Counted from the stretch's first letter, positions 34,522-43,794 are shown. The stretch is DNA of 64,000 nt from Sporosarcina sp. BI001-red (GCF_003384035.1 NZ_QQAK01000010.1:248001-312000); one strand, 5' to 3'. Made by a program: numbers and translations. Notes: generated by a model from the sequence alone, not told the origin.

Positions 34522-35958
34522 TTGCTAACGTTTGTATCAGCTATCGTTTTATTGTTCGCAGGATATTTTACGTATTCGAAAGTAGTGGAAAAGGTATTTG
34601 TTGTAGATGATGCCCGTAAAACTCCAGCTTATACGAAGACGGATGGAATGGATTATGTGCCAATGAGCTGGTGGAGAGGTTGGCTTATTCAACTTCTTAA
34701 TATTGCAGGGCTCGGCCCGATCTTTGGTGCGATTGCAGGTGCTCTTTACGGTCCTGTAGCATTTATCTGGATTGTCTTAGGGAGTATCTTTGCTGGTGGT
34801 GTACATGACTATTTTTCCGGGATGCTATCACTAAAACATGGAGGCGCTCAATTTCCTAAATTAGTCGGTGAATACTTAGGCAGCACAGTTCGAAGAGTGA
34901 CAAGTGTAGTCTCAATCGTTTTGATGGTTCTAGTGGCAGCGGCGTTTACCGCAGGACCTGCTCAACTAATCGCTTCAATAACACCCATCACGTTTACAAT
35001 GGCGTTAGTGATTGTATTTGCGTACTTTACATTAGCAGCAATTCTTCCTATTAATAAAATCATTGGCCGTATTTATCCGATTTTTGGGGCCATCTTAATC
35101 ATTATGGCAGTATCTATCGCGGTGGCTTTGTTATTTGGAACAGCAAAAATCCCCAACTTAACGTTTACTAATATGCATCCTGGAGAACTTCCAATTTGGC
35201 CACTATTAATGGTGACAATTTCATGCGGAGCGATCTCCGGTTTCCATTCAACGCAAAGTCCGATTGTTTCTAGAACGATGAAGAAAGAAACAGAAGGACG
35301 TAAAATATTCTACGGTGCAATGATCGGCGAAGGGGTTATCGCTTTAATATGGGCAGCTGCGGGTATGACGTTTTTCGGTGGAACGGGCGGTCTTCAAGGA
35401 GCGCTTGCTGCTGGGGGGCCAGCAGGTGCTGTAAATGAAATATCGAGTACACTCTTAGGGACTTTTGGTGGAGTTTTAGCAATTTTAGGTGTCATTATCT
35501 TGCCGATTACTACAGGCGATACGGCATTACGTTCAGCGCGTATGATGTTGACGGAAGCTACTTCTTCTTGGATCAATCCTGATAAGCGGTGGGTCGTCCT
35601 TGTTGCAACTATAGTTCTAGGGGTGCCTATGTTTTATTTATCAATGATTGATTACTCCTTTTTATGGCGTTACGTAGGGGGAACCAATCAGTTCGTCGCT
35701 GCAATCATGTTATGGACTGCAACTTCCTATCTTATACGAGAAAGGCGGGCACATTATATTGCCGGAATTCCAGCCTTGTTCATGAGTGGTGTTGTCGTGA
35801 CATATTGGTTATATGCTCCTGAAGGATTGCAGTTAGGATATGGTACATCCGTTATATTCGGTTTAGGTGTTGTAGGAATACTGGCTGCATTTTATGGGAT
35901 GAAGATTGTTCAGTCACGAAAACAAATCGTAAAACAAATTATACCCAAAACTACCTAG
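34522..35958 (+). CDS. CstA-family carbon starvation protein (pyruvate/peptide permease type)
   Basis: The 478-residue membrane protein has about 13-14 hydrophobic segments and CstA signatures: WWRGWLIQLLNIAGLGPIFG, GGVHDYFSGMLSLKHGGAQF, SGFHSTQSPIVSRTM and ITTGDTALRSARMML. It is shorter than E. coli CstA (about 700 aa), in line with a compact subfamily. Relatives import pyruvate or peptides under carbon limitation. The start is TTG 34522 with GGGGG 7 bp upstream; a nearby ATG at 34517 is out of frame. It is transcribed alone, with its own promoter and terminator. Confidence 0.9.
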   Translation: MLTFVSAIVLLFAGYFTYSKVVEKVFVVDDARKTPAYTKTDGMDYVPMSWWRGWLIQLLNIAGLGPIFGAIAGALYGPVAFIWIVLGSIFAGGVHDYFSGMLSLKHGGAQFPKLVGEYLGSTVRRVTSVVSIVLMVLVAAAFTAGPAQLIASITPITFTMALVIVFAYFTLAAILPINKIIGRIYPIFGAILIIMAVSIAVALLFGTAKIPNLTFTNMHPGELPIWPLLMVTISCGAISGFHSTQSPIVSRTMKKETEGRKIFYGAMIGEGVIALIWAAAGMTFFGGTGGLQGALAAGGPAGAVNEISSTLLGTFGGVLAILGVIILPITTGDTALRSARMMLTEATSSWINPDKRWVVLVATIVLGVPMFYLSMIDYSFLWRYVGGTNQFVAAIMLWTATSYLIRERRAHYIAGIPALFMSGVVVTYWLYAPEGLQLGYGTSVIFGLGVVGILAAFYGMKIVQSRKQIVKQIIPKTT

Positions 35959-35960
35959 TG

Positions 35961-35990
35961 AAGAAGGTGCGAATCATGCACCTTCTTTTT
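35961..35990 (+). terminator. Terminator of the CstA-family gene
   Basis: AGAAGGTGC / GCACCTTCT stem with a short loop and TTTTT tail, immediately after the stop. Confidence 0.88.
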
Positions 35991-36016
35991 CTTTATACCG
36001 GACGGTTCAGCGCGTA

Positions 36017-36025
36017 TGGTATAAT
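36017..36025 (+). promoter_or_regulatory. Extended -10 promoter of the O-acylation pair
   Basis: TATGGTATAAT contains an extended -10 (TGG-TATAAT, 36017-36025) about 44 bp before the MBOAT start. No clear -35 is present, as is usual for extended -10 promoters. Confidence 0.5.
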
Positions 36026-36068
36026 TCAGGACAGATTAAACTAACTAAATTTGTATGTGGGGTATTTT

Positions 36069-37469
36069 ATGATTTTTAACTCTTTTGAATTTATTTTTCT
36101 GTTTTTACCCATCGTTTGGATTGTATTTTTCCTTATAGGGAAATTCTCTACACCATTCGCAAAAACATGGTTATTGCTCGCTTCCTTGTTTTTCTATGCG
36201 TACTGGAATCCATCGTATTTACCGCTAATTATCAGTTCTATGATTGTGAACTATATGATCGGTGTATTCCTAGGGAAAAACAAATGGCTCCGAACGCGTA
36301 AGGGAATTCTGACGCTCGGTATTTTGTTCAACGTCAGTCTTTTAGGTTATTTCAAATATCGGGATTTCTTTTCTGAGAATATTAACGTGGTCTTTGGAAC
36401 AGAAATTCCTCTGATTCAGATTATCCTTCCATTGGCAATCAGTTTCTATACGTTTCAACAAATCGCATATCTGGTGGATTCATACAGGCTTGAAACGAAC
36501 GAATATAACTTTTTGAACTATGGGTTATTCGTGTCGTTTTTCCCGCAATTAATTGCTGGACCTATCGTGCATCATGGCGATATGATGCCTCAGTTCAGTG
36601 ATCGGAAGACATATCGGGTCAATTATGAAAACATTTCAAAAGGACTCGTTATTTTTGCCATTGGACTATTTAAAAAAGTGGCGATTGCCGATACCTTTGC
36701 AGGATTTGCAAATAGCGGATATGGGTCCGTTGAAACACTCACGATGATTAGTGGGTGGTTTACGTCGCTTGCGTATACACTACAACTCTATTTCGATTTT
36801 AGTGGATATTCGGATATGGCGATTGGTCTCGCATTATTCTTCAACATCCGCTTACCAATCAACTTCAACTCGCCTTATAAAGCACTGGATATCCAAGACT
36901 TTTGGCGTCGCTGGCACATTACTTTATCAGGATTTTTGACGAAATACATTTATATCCCTCTTGGTGGAAGCCGAAAAGGGATCCCACAGACATATATCAA
37001 TATTTTCATCATTTTTCTAATTAGTGGTTTTTGGCATGGTGCGGGATGGACGTTCGTCATTTGGGGCGTTCTCCATGGGCTGGCGAGTATCATTGCTCGG
37101 ATATGGAAGCGGTCAGGTGGGAAATTACCTAAACTATGGGCATGGGGTGTCACATTCCTATTCGTCCACTTAGCGTTTGTCATCTTCCGTGCATCAGATG
37201 TGACCGCTGCATTGAGTGTTTACAAAGCAATGTTCGGTCTTAAGGGGATTCAATTGACTGGATTGTATACCATGTTCAATGAAAACATCGTCTATCTAGG
37301 CCTGTATCTTCTTGTGGGACTAGCAATTGCTCTATTTGCTAAGAATTCCGTTCAAATCATGGAAACACAAAAGCGGACACCGCTCATGATGGTTTTTGTC
37401 GTCATGTTGCTCTATTATAGCTCGATGCAACTTCAGCGCGTCAGCGAATTCCTATACTTTAACTTCTAA
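36069..37469 (+). CDS. MBOAT-family polysaccharide O-acyltransferase (AlgI/DltB-like)
   Basis: This is a membrane-bound O-acyltransferase with about ten membrane segments. AlgI/DltB hallmarks are FFPQLIAGPIVHHGDMMPQF, LYFDFSGYSDMAIGLALFF, DFWRRWHITLSGFLTKYIYI and the catalytic histidine in FLISGFWHGAGWTFVIWG. It is expected to pass an acyl (acetyl) group across the membrane to an extracytoplasmic partner, encoded next. Without dltA, dltC or teichoic genes here, an AlgI-like role in polysaccharide O-acetylation is preferred. ATG 36069 follows TGGGGT; the in-frame TTG 36051 upstream lacks a ribosome site. The next gene begins 13 bp after the stop. Confidence 0.91.
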   Translation: MIFNSFEFIFLFLPIVWIVFFLIGKFSTPFAKTWLLLASLFFYAYWNPSYLPLIISSMIVNYMIGVFLGKNKWLRTRKGILTLGILFNVSLLGYFKYRDFFSENINVVFGTEIPLIQIILPLAISFYTFQQIAYLVDSYRLETNEYNFLNYGLFVSFFPQLIAGPIVHHGDMMPQFSDRKTYRVNYENISKGLVIFAIGLFKKVAIADTFAGFANSGYGSVETLTMISGWFTSLAYTLQLYFDFSGYSDMAIGLALFFNIRLPINFNSPYKALDIQDFWRRWHITLSGFLTKYIYIPLGGSRKGIPQTYINIFIIFLISGFWHGAGWTFVIWGVLHGLASIIARIWKRSGGKLPKLWAWGVTFLFVHLAFVIFRASDVTAALSVYKAMFGLKGIQLTGLYTMFNENIVYLGLYLLVGLAIALFAKNSVQIMETQKRTPLMMVFVVMLLYYSSMQLQRVSEFLYFNF

Positions 37470-37482
37470 GGCGGTGAGTCAA

Positions 37483-38544
37483 TTGACAGACAAAAAATTC
37501 GCGAAAACAGCACTGGTGATATTTCTGACGTTGGCCACCGCAACGGCGGGAGTCAATTACTGGATAGATCCACTTTGGCATTATGGACATGCCAACGCAT
37601 TTAACTCGATACAAAAAGTGACCAATGAAAGAGAACAGAAAATTGCTATGTTACACTACGGCCCGCATGATTACGATACGCTACTGATTGGAAGCAGTCG
37701 GTCCACTTATATCCATCCATCTGCATTTGAAGGATGGGATGTCTTTAACTTTTCAGTAGCTAATATGTCAGTACGCGAAGTACATAGCTTCATGGTTTAC
37801 AGCCAGTCGCAGTTGCCCGAATTGAAAAGGTATTTAATCGGAGTGGATTTCTTCAAGTCGAGTGAGCAAGAAGCAGGTGCACCACGTGCATTGACGAATT
37901 ACGAAAAGAAAATAGATCAGCCTTTCTATCGGACGAAAAATTTACTTTCCCTTGATTCTCTAGATATCTCCATCCAAAACTTCATGAAATCAGTGACCGA
38001 TACGGTTGATGAAGACCGTCTATATAACCGAAAAGGGGAAGCGTTCGCGAATCGACTTACGAAAGAAGAAGTAGAAGAGAGTACAAGTTTGAAAATTGAA
38101 CGATTCGAAGAAGAGTTTTATGGAAGCCACTATACGTACTACAAAGACTATCCGATGATTCTCCAAAAAATCAAAGACGCAGCGGGGGATGATGAACTAA
38201 CAGTTTATACTACCCCTATTTCTACGGGGTTGTTTGTTTCTTTAGTTGAATCTGGTCTATTGGATGATTACGAACATTGGATTCGGGATCTTGTCACCGT
38301 GTACGGAGGAGTTTGGAACTTCATGTATCCGAACACAATTACAAATGACGATATGAACTACATTGATGGTCATCATTTTTATCCTGAAATCGGAACGTTA
38401 CTTGCAAAGAGGATTCAACATTCTAATTCAGCAGAAATCCCTAAAGACTTTGGGGTATATGTGACAGCGGATAATGTGGAAGAACATCTTCAAGAAGTGC
38501 GGAAATTAGCTGAACAAGCAGTACAAGAAAAGTCGAATAAGTAA
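37483..38544 (+). CDS. Membrane-anchored SGNH-like acyltransferase partner (AlgJ/DltD-like)
   Basis: One N-terminal membrane segment (TALVIFLTLATATAGVNYW) is followed by an extracytoplasmic domain. The nucleophile-type motif is LLIGSSRSTYIHPS (about residues 67-80) and a C-terminal YIDGHHFYPEIG supplies the Asp-x-x-His pair, as in AlgJ/AlgX/DltD SGNH-fold proteins. It likely accepts the acyl group from the MBOAT protein and moves it onto a surface glycan. A longer frame starting at 37396 overlaps the MBOAT gene and lacks a ribosome site. TTG 37483 is preceded by GGCGGTGAG. No glycan polymerase genes are adjacent, so the acceptor is unknown. Confidence 0.82.
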   Translation: MTDKKFAKTALVIFLTLATATAGVNYWIDPLWHYGHANAFNSIQKVTNEREQKIAMLHYGPHDYDTLLIGSSRSTYIHPSAFEGWDVFNFSVANMSVREVHSFMVYSQSQLPELKRYLIGVDFFKSSEQEAGAPRALTNYEKKIDQPFYRTKNLLSLDSLDISIQNFMKSVTDTVDEDRLYNRKGEAFANRLTKEEVEESTSLKIERFEEEFYGSHYTYYKDYPMILQKIKDAAGDDELTVYTTPISTGLFVSLVESGLLDDYEHWIRDLVTVYGGVWNFMYPNTITNDDMNYIDGHHFYPEIGTLLAKRIQHSNSAEIPKDFGVYVTADNVEEHLQEVRKLAEQAVQEKSNK

Positions 38545-38670
38545 AAGGTCTTTAACTTCCCTTGCATTTCTTATGAGTGTTTATGAGTCTATAGTTGTTA
38601 GTTTGTGTTTACTGTACTAGTTCCTTGGGTAGAGAAAGAGAGGGAAATAGAACAGTATAGGAGAACATGA

Positions 38671-40077
38671 ATGATGAGCGAACACATACAAAAACTACAA
38701 AAATCCATACAAACGTTGCGAAATCACGGTAAATATAATGAGATGATAGAAGCGTGCTACCAGCTTTTACAATCCGCGACGGATTTAGAAGATCGTCAAT
38801 TGCAGATGAATGCTTATGCAAATTTCGCACTCGGTTTTTATAAAATCGGTGACATCAAGGATGCCTTTTTTTATATTGAAAAGCATGCCATGCTATGTGA
38901 AATATATGGTGATAAAGAGGATGAAATGGATTCCAATCACATCTTTTTCATGCTGTATGAGTATATCGGGAACTATGTGAAAGCAAAGCAAGTACTTGAA
39001 AATAGTATCGAACTCGCTACGAAACTTAAAAAATACAATCTTGTCAGTGAGAATTGCAGTGAACTAAGTTCAGTGCTCAGTCGAATGGGAAAATATGAAG
39101 AAGCTTTGATAGTAGGGAAAAAGGGTGCTCGTATTGCAGCGAGGCATGAGCCATATTGTCCGTTTTTATTCTTGAAAGCGATTCTCTCTGTTGCACAAGC
39201 CCTTCTAGGGATGGCTGAACTTGAAGAGGTTGACTCTCTTCTTCAGACGGTCGTACGGGATCGAGTGTTGCAGGATTATTCGATAGAAAAAACGAAATGC
39301 TACCGGTTGCTAGCCCATCTGCAAAGATTGCAACAAAATCCTCAGGACGCACTGGAAAGTTTGACGATAGCGAAAGAGAGCGCAAAGAACTCAAATAACT
39401 TCAAGCAACAAAAAGAGATTCAAGAAGTCCAAATTGAACTCTATCGTGAGTTGAAGGACTTCGAAAAGGGCTTTGACATCCAGGAAGAGCACATTCAGTT
39501 ACTTAAAGAAATTCATCGTCATGACGCCGCGAATGCAGCGATGAAGCTTGAAATGAAAGTGAAATTACAAGACCTTGAAAGACAAGCGAATACCGACTTT
39601 TTAACCGGAGTTTCGAGCAGAAGAGCGCTAGAGGAAACTGCAAATGAATGGTTGGCACAAGCTCCGTTATTTGAAGAGAATATTGTCTGTATTACGTTTG
39701 ATATCGATAATTTGAAGAAATTGAATGACACGTTCGGCCATCTTTTTGGCGATCAAGTCATTCGTCGTGTGGCACAGGAATGCAGTAATCTGCTCCGTCG
39801 AAGTGACAAAACGGGTAGAGTTGGCGGAGATGAATTCGTTTCGATATTGAAAGGGATCTCTATTGAAGATGGTATGAAAAAAGCGCAGCAAATGCTAGAT
39901 GCGGTCACTCAACTATCAGTTGAGCATAATGGAAAGAATATTCCACTCACATTAAGTATCGGAGTAGCTGAGAATTACCACGGTAGTATCAAAGAATACA
40001 ACAAACTATATCATAAAGCGGATATTGCGTTGTACCGTGCAAAAAACAATGGGAAAAATCGCGTATGTATCTATTAA
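38671..40077 (+). CDS. TPR-like repeat protein with C-terminal GGDEF diguanylate cyclase domain
   Basis: The 468-residue protein has the same architecture as the gene at 10398. A helical TPR-like N-terminal part (YNEMIEACYQLLQSATDLED; MGKYEEALIVGKKGARIAA) is followed by a GGDEF domain from about residue 305, with DFLTGVSSRRALEE, DIDNLKKLNDTFGHLFGDQV and the intact active-site loop GGDEF in RVGGDEFVSIL. It should synthesise cyclic di-GMP, with the repeats acting as a regulatory or protein-binding part. The two proteins are clearly paralogous. ATG 38671 follows AGGAGAACATGA. It lies 127 bp after the O-acylation pair and could act with it if c-di-GMP controls the polysaccharide (speculative). 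Confidence 0.9.
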   Translation: MMSEHIQKLQKSIQTLRNHGKYNEMIEACYQLLQSATDLEDRQLQMNAYANFALGFYKIGDIKDAFFYIEKHAMLCEIYGDKEDEMDSNHIFFMLYEYIGNYVKAKQVLENSIELATKLKKYNLVSENCSELSSVLSRMGKYEEALIVGKKGARIAARHEPYCPFLFLKAILSVAQALLGMAELEEVDSLLQTVVRDRVLQDYSIEKTKCYRLLAHLQRLQQNPQDALESLTIAKESAKNSNNFKQQKEIQEVQIELYRELKDFEKGFDIQEEHIQLLKEIHRHDAANAAMKLEMKVKLQDLERQANTDFLTGVSSRRALEETANEWLAQAPLFEENIVCITFDIDNLKKLNDTFGHLFGDQVIRRVAQECSNLLRRSDKTGRVGGDEFVSILKGISIEDGMKKAQQMLDAVTQLSVEHNGKNIPLTLSIGVAENYHGSIKEYNKLYHKADIALYRAKNNGKNRVCIY

Positions 40078-40327
40078 AGCAGGGGCTATTAAATGCTTCA
40101 GAAGGATCTTGAACCATCGCTAAGAGAATTTGGAGAAAAAAGTAGTACTAGATTGTGAACAAACAAGCACATAAAAACTTCTTGATTTGGATGGGAAATT
40201 GACACATAAAAAGAGAGCAAAACAGTAACGAGAAAACTATTTTTATGTTAAAATACTTATCGTTGATCATTCAAAGTAGGGTTACATTCATCCGTGATTG
40301 CAACCCATATAAAAGGAGATTTTATAA

Positions 40328-41134
40328 ATGGGAAGAGTCGATCAGAAAGTCGCATTGGTTACAGGTGGAGCATCAGGAATCGGTCTTGCATCTGCACAGT
40401 TACTTGCTAAAGAAGGTGCTAAAGTTGTTATTGGCGATTTCAACATTGAAGGTGCAAAAGTGGCTGCTGAAGAAATTAAAGCTAACGGTGGCGAAGCTTC
40501 AGCAATATTCTTGGATGCTACTAAAGAAGAGTCCATCAAAGAAGCAGTTGAGTTCACTGTGAACACATACGGTTCACTCACTGTAATGTTCAATAATGTT
40601 GGAGGAACAAATCTTAAAAAAGACTTGGATGTTGTCAACCTTGACTTGGACGAATGGGATCGTTTAATGAACATGAACTTGAAGAGTGTACTGATCGGTG
40701 CTCGTTTCGCAATTCCTCATATGCAAAAAGCAGGCGGTGGTTCTATTATTAACACAGCTTCAACTGCTGCAGTTGCTGGGGATGCAATCCGTTCAGCATA
40801 CGGCGCTTCTAAAACAGCTGTAACTGGTTTGACTCGTTATATTGCAACTCAATACGGTAAAGATAAGATCCGTTGTAACGCAATCGCTCCAGGGCTAATC
40901 TTAACCCCTGCTGCAAAGGATAACTTGCCTGCAGAAGTGCGCGACATCTTCATGAAGTACAATGCACTTCCTTACCATGGTGAGCCAGAAGATATCGGTA
41001 ACACAGTTCTGTTCTTGGCTTCAGATGATTCTAAATTCATGACTGGCCAATTGCTTGTAGTTGACGGTGGTCACTACATGACAAGCCCAACTATCTCAGA
41101 CGTTAATGCATATGCAGCTAGCATGCAAAAATAA
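40328..41134 (+). CDS. Short-chain dehydrogenase/reductase (SDR)
   Basis: A classical NAD(P)-dependent SDR of 268 residues: cofactor motif TGGASGIG at about 13-20, the NNVGG motif, catalytic Ser in INTASTAAV and YGASK (Tyr-x-x-x-Lys). An acidic residue after the second strand (VVIGDFN) suggests NAD preference. The C-terminal GQLLVVDGGHYM is typical. It reduces or oxidises an alcohol/ketone; the substrate cannot be predicted. AAAAGGAG precedes ATG 40328, and codon use looks optimised (GGT, GCT, CGT-rich), suggesting high expression. Single gene with a strong terminator. Confidence 0.92.
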   Translation: MGRVDQKVALVTGGASGIGLASAQLLAKEGAKVVIGDFNIEGAKVAAEEIKANGGEASAIFLDATKEESIKEAVEFTVNTYGSLTVMFNNVGGTNLKKDLDVVNLDLDEWDRLMNMNLKSVLIGARFAIPHMQKAGGGSIINTASTAAVAGDAIRSAYGASKTAVTGLTRYIATQYGKDKIRCNAIAPGLILTPAAKDNLPAEVRDIFMKYNALPYHGEPEDIGNTVLFLASDDSKFMTGQLLVVDGGHYMTSPTISDVNAYAASMQK

Positions 41135-41147
41135 GTAAAACAATACG

Positions 41148-41191
41148 AACTCCCTTTTGCCAATTTAGTTTGGCGATGAGGGAGTTTTTTT
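41148..41191 (+). terminator. Terminator of the SDR gene
   Basis: AACTCCCT and AGGGAGTT with an inner GCCA/TGGC stem, followed by a seven-T tract. Confidence 0.88.
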
Positions 41192-41352
41192 GCGTCTCAT
41201 ATAGAGGTGGAATTCAACGGAGGTCATTAGAATTATTAATCTCTAAAATTGGTTGTAATTTTTTCATATGGAATAGATAGTGGAATGGAGATTAGTAATT
41301 ATCATAAAAGGGAAAGATTCAGTAACTACTGTGTTAAGAACGGAGGAGTGAA

Positions 41353-41994
41353 ATGAAAAGGACTGCACGCTGGATTGGGAACTTCCTGCTCCTTGCAGGA
41401 GTTGGTCTGCTCGTTTGGCAATTTGTCGGAACAAAACATACGGAAAATGTCCGTGAACAGCAGCTGGATGCGTTCGCTAATTTGAAAGCGGAAGCGAAGA
41501 AAGAAATACCATCGAAGAATAGGAATAGTACCGAGAGTTTGGAGCAAACCAAAGAGACGGCAACAGCTAAAGAAGTACAAGGGAAGAAATTCGGTGAACT
41601 CGTTGGGGTACTTTCCATTCCACAAATTGATATTCATGCCCCGGTATCATATGGAGCGACTCCAAGTATTTTAGATAGTGGATTCGGAGCGATTCCTAGC
41701 GAGTACGAACCGGGAGTCCAAAATGGAAGTTATGCGATTGCTGGACATCAGTCCCACGTTTTTGGACAATTTTTTAATAGATTGGATGAACTCCAAGAAG
41801 GTAGCCGAATCGACCTCGAAACGGTTGATGAATCGCAGACATATGAAGTCTATGAAATGCGGATTGTGTTACCAGAAGAAGTGGAGGCAATTGAGGAAGA
41901 ACCGGGTATCGCAAAGCTATCCCTTGTCACCTGCTATCCCCATAACAGCAACAAACACAGGTTAATCGTAATGGCGAAGCGTGTGGGAAATTAA
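41353..41994 (+). CDS. Class D-like sortase
   Basis: A 213-residue transpeptidase with an N-terminal membrane anchor (WIGNFLLLAGVGLLVWQFVG), a charged stalk (to about 85) and the sortase barrel starting GVLSIPQIDIHAPVSYGA. The catalytic residues are visible: His in AGHQSH, Cys in LSLVTCYPH and Arg in KHRLIVMAK. It cleaves an LPXTG-like signal and links the protein to peptidoglycan. A candidate substrate ending in LPQTG is encoded 3.3 kb downstream (45338-47401). An HtrA-like protease gene lies between, on the other strand. ATG 41353 has GGAGGAGTG just upstream. Confidence 0.92.
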   Translation: MKRTARWIGNFLLLAGVGLLVWQFVGTKHTENVREQQLDAFANLKAEAKKEIPSKNRNSTESLEQTKETATAKEVQGKKFGELVGVLSIPQIDIHAPVSYGATPSILDSGFGAIPSEYEPGVQNGSYAIAGHQSHVFGQFFNRLDELQEGSRIDLETVDESQTYEVYEMRIVLPEEVEAIEEEPGIAKLSLVTCYPHNSNKHRLIVMAKRVGN

Positions 41995-42071
41995 ATAAAG
42001 TCAAAACAAAAAGCAGATGGAGCGCGAGGCCACTGAAAAAGTCCTTTAATATTTGTTGTGTATAGGAGACT

Positions 42072-42197
42072 GTTGATTTCCGCTTCAGGCGGACGCTTTC
42101 TGAGGGGCTTAATTTCAGCCTCCTCGTTGCTTCGCTCATGCGGGGTCTTCAATCTTCGCTGATCCCTCCAGAGTCGCCGCCTTCTGCTCCAATCAAC
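42072..42197 (+). repeat. 126-bp GTTGATT/AATCAAC element (copy C1)
   Basis: Bounded by GTTGATT and AATCAAC, with internal CAGGCGGACGCTTTC, GAGGGGCTTAATTTCAGCC, GCGGGGTCTTCAAT and GATCCCTCCAGAGTCGCCG blocks shared with copies at 51078 and 61729. It lies between the convergent sortase and protease genes. Confidence 0.88.
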
Positions 42198-42259
42198 GAG
42201 GATTCTTCATTCGTCAGTACATAGTCAAAACTTTCATATTGATAATTGGAAAGATAATG

Positions 42260-42308
42260 AAAGAGGCACCATATCGTTCAAGTTTGAACGATATGGTGCC
42301 TCTTTTTT
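42260..42308. terminator. Long perfect hairpin terminator
   Basis: Two perfectly complementary 22-bp arms (42260-42281 and 42284-42305; AAAGAGGCACC...GGTGCCTCTTT) with a 2-nt centre end in a T-run. It is suitable for terminating transcription in both directions between convergent genes. Confidence 0.85.
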
Positions 42309-42387
42309 GACTATACAACTTGTTAGCTTGAAAAAAGTAAGTTTTTCAGTGTCCTCATGGAGCGCGCATCTGCTTTTTTTACGTTTA

Positions 42388-43794
42388 TTAATTATCGACG
42401 ACATTGCTAATCTGGTAGTAACCATCTGAATCCATAACAATGGTGTACGTTTTTGTCTTTTCGATGTAGTTTTCTTCACCAGCGATATCTGTCACAGAAT
42501 AGGAGAGATCCATTGTAACCAAAGCTCGGTCACTTTGGATATCGATAGCTGTTATGTCAGTTGAGAAAAACTGATAAACCCTTCCGTCAGCAGCAACTTC
42601 CTGGATGAATTTCTGGAATTCTGCAGTGCTTGGAGCCCCAGGCAGCAAGTAATCTAAAAGAAACGTATAATCCCCAGCCTGTATGGACATTTCATATTCG
42701 TCTCTGAACGACATCATGAAATCACTCAAATTCTCTTCGTAAAAGTCACCTTCATAAGATCCATAGTCTTCATAATCCTCAGTGGAATCAACCTCTTCAT
42801 TTTCGTCAACCTCATAGAAATCTGTGTATTCATCATCGTAAGCAATATCACTTTCATAGTTATGACTAGCTGTATAACTATCGTACACACCAAACAATGA
42901 GGCGACGGCGGTTTCACTCATTGGCGAAGCTGCCCAACGGTCTACGAGACCTATCACGCTATGCATCGGGATAGAAAAACCGAACAAATTATTCTCCTTG
43001 TAAAGCAACGAGTTGATGCCGATTACTTTTCCGGTCTTCGCATCAAGTAATGGACCACCACTACTACCTTTGTCAATCTGTGCATCGATTTGATAAATTT
43101 TTTCATAGACAAACCCTAGTTCCATATCACGATTCAGACCAGTCAAGTATCCAACTGATGCCGAGTTTTCAAAACCTTGTGGACTCCCAAGTGCTATAAC
43201 TTCCGTACCAATCGGTGTCTCTCGGCTCTCCATCGATAGCGGAGGAAGATTGTTGAATCCATCTGCACGTATCAAAGCAACATCATATCGATCTGAAATA
43301 CCGATGACTTTCCCGCCCACGTCTTTCCCATCGGAGTTTCGCACGACTACATCTGTGAAACCTGCGACAACGTGTGCATTCGTTACAATGAGACCTCCTT
43401 TTTTATATAGAAAACCAGAGCCTAGTCCATCCCGTGTGAAAATCGTAAACACTCTTGGCAGGGAATCTTTGATGACCTCTGTTTTTTCTTTATCAGGTTT
43501 CACAGTTTTTGTCTGAATTTGTTGTGGGAGGAGAGGTTTCAAAGGCTTCTCTAGTTCGACAACTCTTTCTTCAATCGATTGAGTTGAAGAATCATCTGAC
43601 AGATGCAAGAGTTTTCCGTAATCCCAATCTACCATATAACCTATTCCAGTGATGGAACCCATTAAGAGAAGCAAGGAACTGAGAGCAACTGGTAACATCC
43701 AGCCTCTTTGTTTCTTCAATTTTAGCAACTTCCCGCAATTTGAACAGAATTTCGCACCTTCTTCATTGTGCGTTCCGCAATGCTGACAGTACAT
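42388..43794 (-). CDS. Membrane-anchored HtrA-like trypsin-family serine protease with zinc ribbon
   Basis: The first 22 residues are a zinc ribbon (CQHCGTHNEEGAKFCSNCG), followed by one membrane helix (MLPVALSSLLLLMGSITGIG) and an extracytoplasmic trypsin-like domain. The catalytic triad is visible: His in VTNAHVV, Asp in DVALIRAD and Ser in KGSSGGPLLD. No PDZ domain follows. Instead there is an acidic Asp/Glu/Tyr-rich linker (about 310-350) and a ~110-residue C-terminal domain resembling the NTF2-like extracellular modules of TcaA/zinc-ribbon membrane proteins. It likely degrades or processes surface proteins under stress. Convergent to the sortase gene. ATG 43794 with GGGAGG upstream. Confidence 0.87.
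   Translation of the reverse strand: MYCQHCGTHNEEGAKFCSNCGKLLKLKKQRGWMLPVALSSLLLLMGSITGIGYMVDWDYGKLLHLSDDSSTQSIEERVVELEKPLKPLLPQQIQTKTVKPDKEKTEVIKDSLPRVFTIFTRDGLGSGFLYKKGGLIVTNAHVVAGFTDVVVRNSDGKDVGGKVIGISDRYDVALIRADGFNNLPPLSMESRETPIGTEVIALGSPQGFENSASVGYLTGLNRDMELGFVYEKIYQIDAQIDKGSSGGPLLDAKTGKVIGINSLLYKENNLFGFSIPMHSVIGLVDRWAASPMSETAVASLFGVYDSYTASHNYESDIAYDDEYTDFYEVDENEEVDSTEDYEDYGSYEGDFYEENLSDFMMSFRDEYEMSIQAGDYTFLLDYLLPGAPSTAEFQKFIQEVAADGRVYQFFSTDITAIDIQSDRALVTMDLSYSVTDIAGEENYIEKTKTYTIVMDSDGYYQISNVVDN

Larger units (their letters stand above)
42006..42380. repeat. Split terminator-like inverted repeat enclosing a C-family element
   Basis: The left arm, AAAAAGCAGATG then AGGCCACTGAAAAA (42008-42040), pairs with the right arm TTTTTCAGTGTCCT then CATCTGCTTTTTTT (42342-42380). 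The arms are about 300 bp apart. Between them lie a 126-bp repeat element and a separate perfect hairpin. A single sortase/protease terminator interrupted by later insertions would give this picture. Confidence 0.7.

Noticed and set aside
37396..37482. Extended N-terminus of the SGNH-like protein overlapping the MBOAT gene
   Set aside because: It overlaps the conserved C-terminus of the MBOAT gene and places cysteine-rich sequence before the membrane anchor. TTG 37483 has a suitable ribosome site.
40245..40562. Plus-strand frame overlapping the start of the SDR gene
   Set aside because: It is in a different frame from the complete SDR with all catalytic motifs and lacks a ribosome site.
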